Origin: Saprospiraceae bacterium
Lineage (GTDB): Bacteria > Bacteroidota > Bacteroidia > Chitinophagales > Saprospiraceae
Reading direction: 5' to 3'
Length of the DNA: 16,301 bases
NCBI GenBank assembly: GCA_013002625.1
Contig: JABDJE010000276.1
Coordinates: 1-16,301, forward strand
The stretch's first letter is position 1. Every line of letters begins with the position of its first letter. Made by a program: the position numbers and the translations under genes. Shown here one piece after another: positions 1-6,789 of the stretch. The notes beneath the pieces were generated by a model, which searched no databases, was not told the DNA's origin, and was given only the letters and a program-made list of their open reading frames with translations.

Positions 1-118
1 GGGTTACGGGTTTAAGGGTTACGAGTTATGGGTTTCGAGTTACGGGTTTAAAGGTTTTGGGTTACGGGTTAAGAGTTACGGGTTAAGAGTTACGGGTTAC
101 GAGTTTAAAGGTTACGGC
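1..118. repeat. Degenerate heptameric tandem repeat (GGGTTAC-like)
   Basis: The stretch reads as about 16 tandem copies of a 7-nt unit, mostly GGGTTAC, GAGTTAC, GGGTTAA or GGGTTTA, with occasional 1-2 nt slips (for example GGGTTTAAA). It starts at the window edge, so its full length is unknown. The period is not a multiple of three and no frame gives a protein-like product, so it is non-coding. Similar GGGTTACG-type intergenic arrays occur in Bacteroidota genomes (from memory). No unique spacers are present, so it is not a CRISPR array. From 119 to 170 I see nothing recognisable. Confidence 0.85.
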
Positions 119-170
119 CGTTCACGCTTAACTATGGGGTAAACTAAATGAATCTGAGGTTCCCGTCAGG

Positions 171-374
171 CTAAGCTCTTTTCCGGACTATTCTATCATC
201 TGAATTGAAACAAATTCTTACAGATTGATTATCAATACTGAAGCCATGATTAATTTCTTCAGATAATTCCATCCAACTTTGTCTGTTTTTTTCATTTTTA
301 GGTAATAGACTTTCTGTAAAAGTCTTGCCTTGGTGAATCTCTGAAACAGCAAGGCGCATTTGTAAAGCAGTCAT
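171..374 (-). CDS. Doubtful small ORF, 67 codons
   Basis: An ATG-started ORF with no family I recognise. The product is mixed hydrophilic, starts MTALQMRLAVSEIHQGKTF and ends in a basic DRIVRKRA tail; there is no signal peptide, membrane segment or cysteine pair. It lies downstream of the TonB receptor on the same strand, 66 nt after that gene's stop, with a hairpin in between. The sequence looks moderately protein-like (a helical N-terminus and a SWMELSEEI segment), so it could be a small accessory protein or a degraded gene end beside the repeat array. I see no convincing promoter or ribosome binding site, so it may be chance. Confidence 0.3.
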   Translation of the reverse strand: MTALQMRLAVSEIHQGKTFTESLLPKNEKNRQSWMELSEEINHGFSIDNQSVRICFNSDDRIVRKRA

Positions 375-418
375 AAGTATTCTATTATCGGTTTAAAAAT
401 AAAACCAATATCGAATTC

Positions 419-441
419 ATCGTGCAGCCTACGTGCACGAT
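419..441 (-). terminator. Hairpin at the end of the TonB receptor gene, possible terminator
   Basis: Perfect 8-bp arms ATCGTGCA/TGCACGAT around a 7-nt loop, overlapping the last base of the receptor stop codon. On the minus strand the hairpin is followed about 14-15 nt later by TTTTATTTTT, which is too far for a classic intrinsic terminator. It could be a weak terminator or a 3'-end stabilising stem. Confidence 0.35.
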
Positions 442-2963
442 TAAAAGTCTACTCTGAACCTGAGGTTAATCCTTCGTGAAGTAAGGAAATTAGGAATTGC
501 ATACTGTTGATTACCGATCGTTTTAATCCATGTATTGGATCCTACATTGGCAATTTGGAGAAGATTGAAAACTTCAAAACTTAAGTAAGCCTGCTGGGTC
601 GATCTTAAGAAATGATAGGGCTTTGTCTGACGCTTGGACTCATCCCACAGTTGGTAAGAAAATCCAATATCGACTCTTTGATAATTCTTATACCTGAATG
701 TGTTCCTGTATATCTGATTATTCCCGCGCTGACCAAAAGGTAGGCCTGAGCCAAAAGACAAATTCAGGCTCATTTTGAAATCCTTGTTTTTAGGCAAATA
801 ATCCTGAAAGAATAATGATAGATTGAAGAATTGATCCGTAGGCCGCGGCACATAATCCACCTGTTCAGGTTCTTCCTGCCCCTGTACAAATTTAAGATGT
901 TGAACATCATTGAGACTCTCACGGGCCTGAAGTATGGATAAATTCAACCAGGACTCTGCGCCAGGAACAAACTCTCCATTTAATCGTAAGTCAAGACCTG
1001 CCACATAACCACTTGCATCATTTTCACCTGAATATCTAATTCGGACATTATCTATTTCATATGAAATAAGGTTATCAAGTTTCTTGTAATATATTTCTGA
1101 TATCAACCTGAACTTCTTTCGACTGATTCGTTTCCAATCGAAATCATAACTCAATCCCGCTACAAGGTGCATGGACCTTTGAGCCGATATGTCTTCGTTA
1201 ATTGTACCGGATATTCTTCTTATGTCTCTATAGAATGGTGGTTGATAGTACAAGCCACCAGCAATTTTATATGTAATCTCTTTGCCGGATTTCAATGGTC
1301 TGTAAAAAATCTGGAAGCGCGGTGATATTTTTGTTTCTCCATTAAAACTCCAGTGATGCACGCGCACCCCGCCATTCAATTTCAACTCATAGGAATTGGC
1401 TTTGAGAATATTATAGCTGTCCTGAAAATATGCCTGAATTCTGTATGAATTGATTTGATTATTCGACTTGATAAGATCATTGACCAATACTTCATTTTCA
1501 TCAAATGGCAAGCTGTAACCAGCTGAATCGATGCGTTCCCACTCGCTTAGTCTATCATCGATATCTTCTTGTTGGTACTTGACACCAAATTGAAAAAAGT
1601 GGTTCGCCCGGTCGCTAACCTGTAATTCATATCCTCCCCGTAATTCAGTATTCGCAATTGTATATTTCAGTCGATTCCGCGCATACAATTGTTGTGTCCC
1701 CACCCCCAAAACCGCTACTTCATTTACAGATCCCTCTCCTTCAAGATCGAATTCGACTTGTGATAGTCTGTAGAATCCCAGTAAATCAAATCGCTCACTT
1801 TCGTAATTGTCATAATAGGAGGCCAATAATTTCAAAAACAAAGGATTTTTATCTTTCTCTGGTATAAATGTAAGTGACACACCCGCCATCGCATTTTCAT
1901 AATCATTCACTTCGCGGCCTTCAAATATTGTGGTTAATTGCAGCACCTGGGTAAACAAACCGCTGGCAGAAACCCTCTCCCTTGGTGTAAATCTGAATTT
2001 ACTTCTGTTATAATTTGTTAATACACCCAGCTGAAGGCTCTTACTTATATCGTAACTGATGTAAGATTGTAAATCCGAGAAATCAGGAATGTATTCTCCT
2101 TGCACATCCAATGAGCCCAAAAGATATCGGGTTGTCTTATAGCGCGCACCAACGAGGTAACGCAATTTGTTGTAGGCGTTTTTACCCAATCGCTTCGATC
2201 CTTCAATATGTGCTGAGCCACCCAAAAAACTTCCTGATACCGAAGCCGCAAACCTGTCTGGTCGCTTATATCTTATATCAAGCACCGATGACATCTTGTC
2301 TCCATATTTGGATTCAAATCCACCCGAAGAAAAGGAAACATCCCTTATCAGATCGATATTGGGAAAAGACAAACCCTCTTGTTGGCTTGCCCGAATCAAT
2401 TGGGGTCTAAAAATTTCAAAGTCATTGATGTAGACTAAGTTTTCATCATAGTTTCCACCACGTACATTGTATTGAGAACTTAATTCGCCTCCTGTCCCAC
2501 CTGATGTACCTAAAGCAATATGGGGTAAGATGCTTTCAAAATTACCACTGGCAGTAGGCAGTTTTTTCAATTCTGTTACCTCTTCAACCACCATTCCGAC
2601 ATCTTCAATCTTGCTGGTTCGGATGGTAACATCAACATCAGAAACCTCCGGTGCCAAATTGATATTTATATTTCGTTTTTGATTCGCCTTCATGGCATCA
2701 AGACGCATGTCTGTTTCTACATAACCAATTCTTGAAAAGACCAGTGTTAGATTTTCACCTGAAGGAATCGTCAGACTGTATTCACCATACTTATCAGTTT
2801 CAGTGGCGTAAGAAGTGCCCTTGGCATACACCGATACAAATTCAACGGCCTTGTTGGTATCGATGTCCTTGACATAACCAAATATTGTCGATTGTGCCTG
2901 TAGGATTACAGTGCTAAAAAAAAATAATGAAAGGGTTGAAATGGCAAGACGGATCTGGTACAT
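441..2963 (-). CDS. TonB-dependent outer-membrane receptor with carboxypeptidase-D-like N-terminal domain
   Basis: An 840-residue outer-membrane transporter expected to import a bulky ligand using TonB/ExbBD energy. Residues 1-23 form a signal peptide (hydrophobic LSLFFFSTVILQA). Residues about 25-105 are a CarboxypepD_reg-like beta-sandwich (STIFGYVKD, then SRIGY), typical of Bacteroidota receptors. The plug spans about 110-235, with YNVRGGNYDENLVYIND at 165-181 and GGFESKYGDKMSSVLDI at 214-230. The remainder is barrel-like, with alternating aromatic strands, and ends RINLRFRVDF with the terminal aromatic residue typical of barrels. The length is normal for the family. It starts 6 nt after the rpe stop, so it is probably co-transcribed with it. 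No SusD partner is adjacent, so the ligand cannot be inferred. Start ATG at 2963, because the signal peptide begins there. Confidence 0.93.
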   Translation of the reverse strand: MYQIRLAISTLSLFFFSTVILQAQSTIFGYVKDIDTNKAVEFVSVYAKGTSYATETDKYGEYSLTIPSGENLTLVFSRIGYVETDMRLDAMKANQKRNININLAPEVSDVDVTIRTSKIEDVGMVVEEVTELKKLPTASGNFESILPHIALGTSGGTGGELSSQYNVRGGNYDENLVYINDFEIFRPQLIRASQQEGLSFPNIDLIRDVSFSSGGFESKYGDKMSSVLDIRYKRPDRFAASVSGSFLGGSAHIEGSKRLGKNAYNKLRYLVGARYKTTRYLLGSLDVQGEYIPDFSDLQSYISYDISKSLQLGVLTNYNRSKFRFTPRERVSASGLFTQVLQLTTIFEGREVNDYENAMAGVSLTFIPEKDKNPLFLKLLASYYDNYESERFDLLGFYRLSQVEFDLEGEGSVNEVAVLGVGTQQLYARNRLKYTIANTELRGGYELQVSDRANHFFQFGVKYQQEDIDDRLSEWERIDSAGYSLPFDENEVLVNDLIKSNNQINSYRIQAYFQDSYNILKANSYELKLNGGVRVHHWSFNGETKISPRFQIFYRPLKSGKEITYKIAGGLYYQPPFYRDIRRISGTINEDISAQRSMHLVAGLSYDFDWKRISRKKFRLISEIYYKKLDNLISYEIDNVRIRYSGENDASGYVAGLDLRLNGEFVPGAESWLNLSILQARESLNDVQHLKFVQGQEEPEQVDYVPRPTDQFFNLSLFFQDYLPKNKDFKMSLNLSFGSGLPFGQRGNNQIYRNTFRYKNYQRVDIGFSYQLWDESKRQTKPYHFLRSTQQAYLSFEVFNLLQIANVGSNTWIKTIGNQQYAIPNFLTSRRINLRFRVDF

Positions 2964-2969
2964 AAAATA

Positions 2970-3644
2970 TTAAAGTTCAAAGTTTCCGACTTCAATAGAT
3001 TTCATGCGTTCAACTGTTAGGGCAGGATCGTCAGATTTAAACACTGCACTTCCAGCCACCAATACATCAGCACCACATTCTATAAGTTGCTGTGCATTAT
3101 GAAGACCTACACCACCATCGATTTCAATCAAAGTGTCCAAATTACGTTCAATGATCTTTGATTTCAGAGCCTTTATTTTATGCAGTGTTCTGTAAATAAA
3201 TTTCTGTCCTCCAAAACCTGGATTCACGGACATCAGTACAACCAAATCAAGGTCCTCCAACAAATCATCCAATAGATCAACCGGCGTCTGAGGATTCAGT
3301 GCAATCCCCGCTTGAACACCCAGATCTTTCAACTGCTGAATTAATCTATGTGCATGATTGGTGGCTTCGAGATGAAAACTGATAACGGAAGCACCGGCCT
3401 CAACAAATGATTCTACATACTTCTCTGGTTCCACAATCATAAGGTGCACATCCAAAGGATTGGTGGCAACTTTGCTCATTTGCTTGACCAACATTTGACC
3501 AAAAGAAATATTGGGGACAAATCGACCATCCATTACATCAACATGAACCCAGTCCGCTTGTGAATCATTAACAAATTGTATTTCTTCATCCAGACGACCA
3601 AAATCGGCGGCCAGAATTGAAGGTGCAATCTTAAACTTCCTCAT
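2970..3644 (-). CDS. rpe: Ribulose-phosphate 3-epimerase
   Basis: Interconverts D-ribulose 5-phosphate and D-xylulose 5-phosphate in the cytosolic pentose phosphate pathway. The 224-residue TIM barrel has the usual family length. Signature segments are APSILAADFGRL (7-18), VHVDVMDGRFVPNISFG (33-49), DVHLMIVEP (65-73), LMSVNPGFGGQKF (137-149) and EIDGGV (174-179). Family knowledge makes His34, Asp36, His67 and Asp176 the metal ligands, with Asp36 and Asp176 as the acid/base pair; all are present. The VNPGFGGQKF loop binds the phosphate. It lies 24 nt after the exonuclease gene and 6 nt before the TonB receptor on the same strand, so it is probably the middle gene of a three-gene unit. Confidence 0.98.
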   Translation of the reverse strand: MRKFKIAPSILAADFGRLDEEIQFVNDSQADWVHVDVMDGRFVPNISFGQMLVKQMSKVATNPLDVHLMIVEPEKYVESFVEAGASVISFHLEATNHAHRLIQQLKDLGVQAGIALNPQTPVDLLDDLLEDLDLVVLMSVNPGFGGQKFIYRTLHKIKALKSKIIERNLDTLIEIDGGVGLHNAQQLIECGADVLVAGSAVFKSDDPALTVERMKSIEVGNFEL

Positions 3645-3668
3645 GCCGTAAAAATAAACATATATGCT

Positions 3669-4436
3669 TTACAGCCGTTGTAATTCGCTGCTTTTATGAA
3701 CGATAGATTCACCCAATTGGAAAGAATTAAGTTTCAAATAAACCAGTGCTGTTGCGAACACATCTTTTTCGCAATACTTTGAAATTCTTTCTATATCATT
3801 TTCTTTCCAATATACTTCACCAACCTGATCTCCGGCAAGATCCTCTTTCGGTGAAGGAATTGCCATAATATGCGCCAATAAGTCCAGAGACACGTAGTGC
3901 TTGTAATCCCCAAATCGCCATAAATCCATTGTGTCGACGATATGCTTTATCTGCCATGGCCGCTTATTGGCCAGCGCCAAAATCCGTGGCAAGACTAAAT
4001 TATTTGACAACATTCTTCTACAAATAAAGGGCACATCAAACTCACGAATATTATGCCCCACAAGGACATGTTTGCCAGGATGACCAAAATGAAGATTTAG
4101 AAAATGAGCGAATTCTTGCAGCAAAGGTGCTTCTTGTGCATGGACAAAGCTCCTGCTTCTAAAGCAATCTATTGTGCCATTATTTGTCTTGAAATATCCG
4201 ACTGAGATACAAATTACCTTACCAAATTCTGCAAATATTGCTGCTTTTTCCTCATACAGTTGAGCATCTTCAGAACTTGCATTTGATTGGTAACGCCTGA
4301 TATAATTGGCTTTATTATGCCAATGCTTTTGATATGACTTGTCCAATAAGGACAGCGCGCTTTGTGATGAAACTGTTTCTATATCTAGAAACAAAATGTT
4401 AGATAATGATTTGATTGGAAGTTGCATGATGTTCAT
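3669..4436 (-). CDS. Predicted PolB-like 3'-5' exonuclease (DnaQ/DEDDy superfamily)
   Basis: A 255-residue protein resembling the stand-alone exonuclease family related to the proofreading domain of family-B polymerases (Pfam PF10108 type). The DEDDy motifs are complete: Exo I FLDIET (Asp18, Glu20), Exo II GHNIREFD (127-134, Asp134) and Exo III YCEKD (221-225, Tyr221 and Asp225); Asp171 in TMDLW is conserved-looking too. There is no polymerase domain and no signal peptide, so it is a cytoplasmic nuclease presumably acting on DNA or RNA 3' ends in repair or turnover; its in vivo substrate is unknown. Start ATG at 4436 gives MNIMQLP; the ATG three codons later is an equally plausible start. First gene of the exonuclease-rpe-receptor unit, divergent from the coiled-coil protein. 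Confidence 0.88.
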   Translation of the reverse strand: MNIMQLPIKSLSNILFLDIETVSSQSALSLLDKSYQKHWHNKANYIRRYQSNASSEDAQLYEEKAAIFAEFGKVICISVGYFKTNNGTIDCFRSRSFVHAQEAPLLQEFAHFLNLHFGHPGKHVLVGHNIREFDVPFICRRMLSNNLVLPRILALANKRPWQIKHIVDTMDLWRFGDYKHYVSLDLLAHIMAIPSPKEDLAGDQVGEVYWKENDIERISKYCEKDVFATALVYLKLNSFQLGESIVHKSSELQRL

Positions 4437-4528
4437 TTTTAGGTAAAAACCACTAGAAATAGCTGTACAAAACTCCTAGTAATACCCCAATTTAAATTAT
4501 TCTCCTTTTTTATCTTGTTAGATTCATT

Positions 4529-4536
4529 CATATTTG
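4529..4536 (+). promoter_or_regulatory. Candidate -7 box for the coiled-coil membrane protein gene
   Basis: CATATTTG matches the Bacteroidota -7 consensus TAnnTTTG at five of its six fixed positions. It lies 15 nt upstream of the chosen ATG at 4552. A TTG at 4515-4517 lies only 11 nt upstream, shorter than the usual -33/-7 spacing, so the assignment is tentative. The 4437-4551 region must also hold the promoter of the minus-strand exonuclease unit; GAGTTTTG on that strand (near 4466-4473) is a weak candidate. Confidence 0.35.
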
Positions 4537-4551
4537 CATAAAATAATATTA

Positions 4552-5529
4552 ATGTCTCCGAAATCTAATAACTCTAAATCCCTCCTAGGTATAGCCCTAA
4601 TTCTAGTACTTCTGGCACTCAATGCTTACCAATGGATGTCCAATTCAAAACTAAAGTCTGAACTAAATGAAAAGAAGACGGCTTTCCTGGAATTGGAAAA
4701 ATTAAATACAGAACTCAATCAGGATTATGAAGATGCCTTAACTGACCTGGAAGATATGCGCACAGATAATGCTGACCTCAATGCGCTCATCGATGCGCAG
4801 AAGGCTGAATTAAAAGAACAGAAAAACAGAATCAGTGGATTGATCTGGACAGAACGTGAATTGGGAAAAGCGCGCAAGGAATTAAATTCATTCAAAGACC
4901 TGGCAGATCAATATGTAGCTGAAATCACAACACTCAAGGAAGAAAATGCGGTGCTCACCGATGCCAACAAAGCGCTTATAGCAAAAAACACCACGCTCAC
5001 TCAGGATCTCGAAACAAGCAGAGATCAGATTTCAGAGCTGGATTCTCAAAAGACAATCTTATTGAGCACTGCTAATGCATTGTCTGAAACAAATGAGCAA
5101 TTGTCTGGCAAAGTAGATATGGCAGAAGCCATTAAAATCAATTATATCGAAGTGTCCGGTTTTGATGTGAAGGATAATGGCAAATTGGCTGAAAAGGGAA
5201 GGGCAAAGAAAGTTGAAATGCTTCGCACTTGCTTTACGACAGAAACCAATCTCGTAACTGCAGCTGGACCAAAGGACTTTTATGTAACCTATACGGCTCC
5301 ATCTGGAGAAGTATTGTATGTTGAGGAATTGGGATCAGGCAGAATTAAAGATAAGCTCAACAACAAAGAGGTGATGTACACAGCTTCAGGTACGGTTGAT
5401 TACAAGAACGATGAAATGACAGCCTGTCTGGATTGGAGACCGAATTTTTCATTGGGCAAGGGTCTATATAAAGTAGCTATCTATAATAATGGCTTTAATG
5501 TGGGTAACGGTGAATTCAAATTAAAGTAG
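4552..5529 (+). CDS. Membrane-anchored coiled-coil protein of unknown function
   Basis: A 325-residue protein I do not recognise. Residues 1-10 are short and basic (MSPKSNNSKS), followed by one transmembrane segment at about 11-25 (LLGIALILVLLALNA). Residues about 31-190 are heptad-rich, with alternating Leu and Glu/Lys/Asp, and predict a long coiled coil broken around GLIWTERELGKA (96-107). Residues 195-325 have alternating beta-type patterns (DFYVTYTAPSGEVLYVEEL, then LYKVAIYNNG) and look like a compact beta-sandwich. The likely topology is one helix in the inner membrane, with stalk and head in the periplasm. I chose ATG 4552 over an in-frame TTG at 4534, because that TTG lies inside the putative -7 box and adds nothing conserved. 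Monocistronic: it has its own terminator directly after it. Confidence 0.85.
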   Translation: MSPKSNNSKSLLGIALILVLLALNAYQWMSNSKLKSELNEKKTAFLELEKLNTELNQDYEDALTDLEDMRTDNADLNALIDAQKAELKEQKNRISGLIWTERELGKARKELNSFKDLADQYVAEITTLKEENAVLTDANKALIAKNTTLTQDLETSRDQISELDSQKTILLSTANALSETNEQLSGKVDMAEAIKINYIEVSGFDVKDNGKLAEKGRAKKVEMLRTCFTTETNLVTAAGPKDFYVTYTAPSGEVLYVEELGSGRIKDKLNNKEVMYTASGTVDYKNDEMTACLDWRPNFSLGKGLYKVAIYNNGFNVGNGEFKLK

Positions 5530-5553
5530 ATTAATCGGATTTATTCACAACAT

Positions 5554-5589
5554 AAAAAAGACCTTAGGTGTTAACTTAAGGTCTTTTTT
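5554..5589 (+). terminator. Strong intrinsic terminator after the coiled-coil gene
   Basis: A 13-bp perfect stem (AAAAAAGACCTTA at 5554-5566, TAAGGTCTTTTTT at 5577-5589) with a 10-nt loop, ending in a T6 run. It lies 24 nt after the stop at 5529 and 20 nt before the next start. The matching A6 on the left arm would allow bidirectional termination, but no minus-strand gene needs it here. Confidence 0.93.
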
Positions 5590-5609
5590 ATTCTAATTAC
5601 TGCCATATT

Positions 5610-6713
5610 ATGCTTGGTTGGAGATTTTCGAAATACATAGAAAGAGAAGGTGTTAGCCCTTTTGACAACCTCCTTGAGTTGTTCAAGGAATTACTGATCC
5701 ATACTTCTGGTGATGTGTCTGAGGCGTTGAGCTGGTTGACCGAGATAGACAAGCAACATCAAATCACAGATGATGACTATGGCATTGCTGATTTCATTGA
5801 AGACCTCATCGAAAAAGGGTACATCAGCCAGGACAGTCAAGGGCAAGGTGGAGGCGGAGGCTTCAACCCCACAAAGAAAATGGAGGTATCATTAAGACGA
5901 CATGCGCTGGATGATATTTTCGATCAACTAAAAAAATCCAAGAAAGGCAAACACAATACTAAATCTGTAGGTCAGGGAGATGAATTGACGTCTGAGCTAA
6001 AGCCATTTGAATTTGGAGATACACTCGATAAGATATCAATCTCAGAATCGCTTAAAAATGCTCAAATCAATCATGGCCTGGATGACTTTAAACTCACCCA
6101 GGATGACCTTGAGGTCCATGAGACCTTTTTCCAGACACAGACCAGTACCGTATTAATGATTGATATTTCGCATTCTATGATTCTTTATGGAGAGGATCGA
6201 ATCACCCCTGCGAAAAAGGTTGCCATGGCGCTCTCTGAATTAATTACAACACGATATCCAAAAGATAGTCTTGACATTATTGTATTTGGAAATGATGCCT
6301 GGCAGATCCAGATAAAAGATTTACCGTATTTACAAGTAGGTCCTTATCATACCAATACTGTTGCCGGATTGGAGTTGGCCATGAATATTCTCAGGCGTCG
6401 CAAGAATCCGAACAAACAGATCATGATGATCACAGATGGTAAACCAACTTGTATAAAAAAGGGGAAGAAATATTATAAAAATGCCTTTGGCCTGGATAGA
6501 AAAATTTTGAATAGAACATTAGGGCTGGCCACCAAAGCAAGAAAACTGAATATTCCTATAACAACATTTATGATTGCGCGTGATCCTTATCTCGTTCAGT
6601 TTGTTGATAGGTTTACCCGTGCCAATAACGGCAAAGCATTTTACAGCTCGTTACAGGGATTGGGTGAATTTATATTTATGGATTATAAAGAGAACAAACG
6701 CAAGAGGCGTTAA
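5610..6713 (+). CDS. von Willebrand factor A domain protein, probable partner of the downstream AAA+ ATPase
   Basis: A 367-residue cytoplasmic protein; no signal peptide or membrane helix. Residues 1-75 are a helical, acidic N-terminal domain, followed by a glycine-rich linker (GQGGGGGF, 78-85) and a basic lysine-rich stretch (107-118). The VWA domain covers about 179-367. Its metal-ion-dependent adhesion site is complete: DISHS (185-189), TNT (248-250) and MITDGKPT (273-280, Asp276). It resembles the VWA proteins grouped in COG4867, which accompany Mg-chelatase-like ATPases (recalled, not searched). By analogy with ChlD/ChlI and MoxR/VWA pairs, the VWA protein likely delivers the ATPase to a client protein through the metal site. 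ATG at 5610 is 20 nt after the upstream terminator, so the promoter must lie close by or within the terminator region. The tail is basic (KENKRKRR). Confidence 0.85.
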   Translation: MLGWRFSKYIEREGVSPFDNLLELFKELLIHTSGDVSEALSWLTEIDKQHQITDDDYGIADFIEDLIEKGYISQDSQGQGGGGGFNPTKKMEVSLRRHALDDIFDQLKKSKKGKHNTKSVGQGDELTSELKPFEFGDTLDKISISESLKNAQINHGLDDFKLTQDDLEVHETFFQTQTSTVLMIDISHSMILYGEDRITPAKKVAMALSELITTRYPKDSLDIIVFGNDAWQIQIKDLPYLQVGPYHTNTVAGLELAMNILRRRKNPNKQIMMITDGKPTCIKKGKKYYKNAFGLDRKILNRTLGLATKARKLNIPITTFMIARDPYLVQFVDRFTRANNGKAFYSSLQGLGEFIFMDYKENKRKRR

Positions 6714-6733
6714 TTAATAATTTATGAATGAAT

Positions 6734-6778
6734 GAATGATTGATTTAAAACGATCTATCATTCAAAATTCAATCATTC
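6734..6778 (+). repeat. Inverted repeat between the VWA and AAA+ genes
   Basis: Arms GAATGATTGA (6734-6743) and TCAATCATTC (6769-6778) are perfect 10-bp complements separated by 25 nt. The left arm follows a short GAAT tandem (GAATGAATGAATGAT). No T-run follows, so it is not an intrinsic terminator. It ends 11 nt before the ATPase start and could tune translation or processing between the two genes. Confidence 0.6.
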
Positions 6779-6789
6779 GAAATTAAATT

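Noticed and set aside
1..118. CRISPR array
   Set aside because: The repeats are contiguous 7-nt units without unique spacers, and no cas gene is present.
2111..2410. Plus-strand ORF of 99 codons inside the TonB receptor gene
   Set aside because: It is antisense to a well-supported coding frame and has no recognisable motif; the same applies to other antisense ORFs in rpe, lepA, dapF and the protease gene.
4534..4551. TTG start for the coiled-coil protein
   Set aside because: It falls inside the candidate -7 box and adds six residues ahead of a good ATG.
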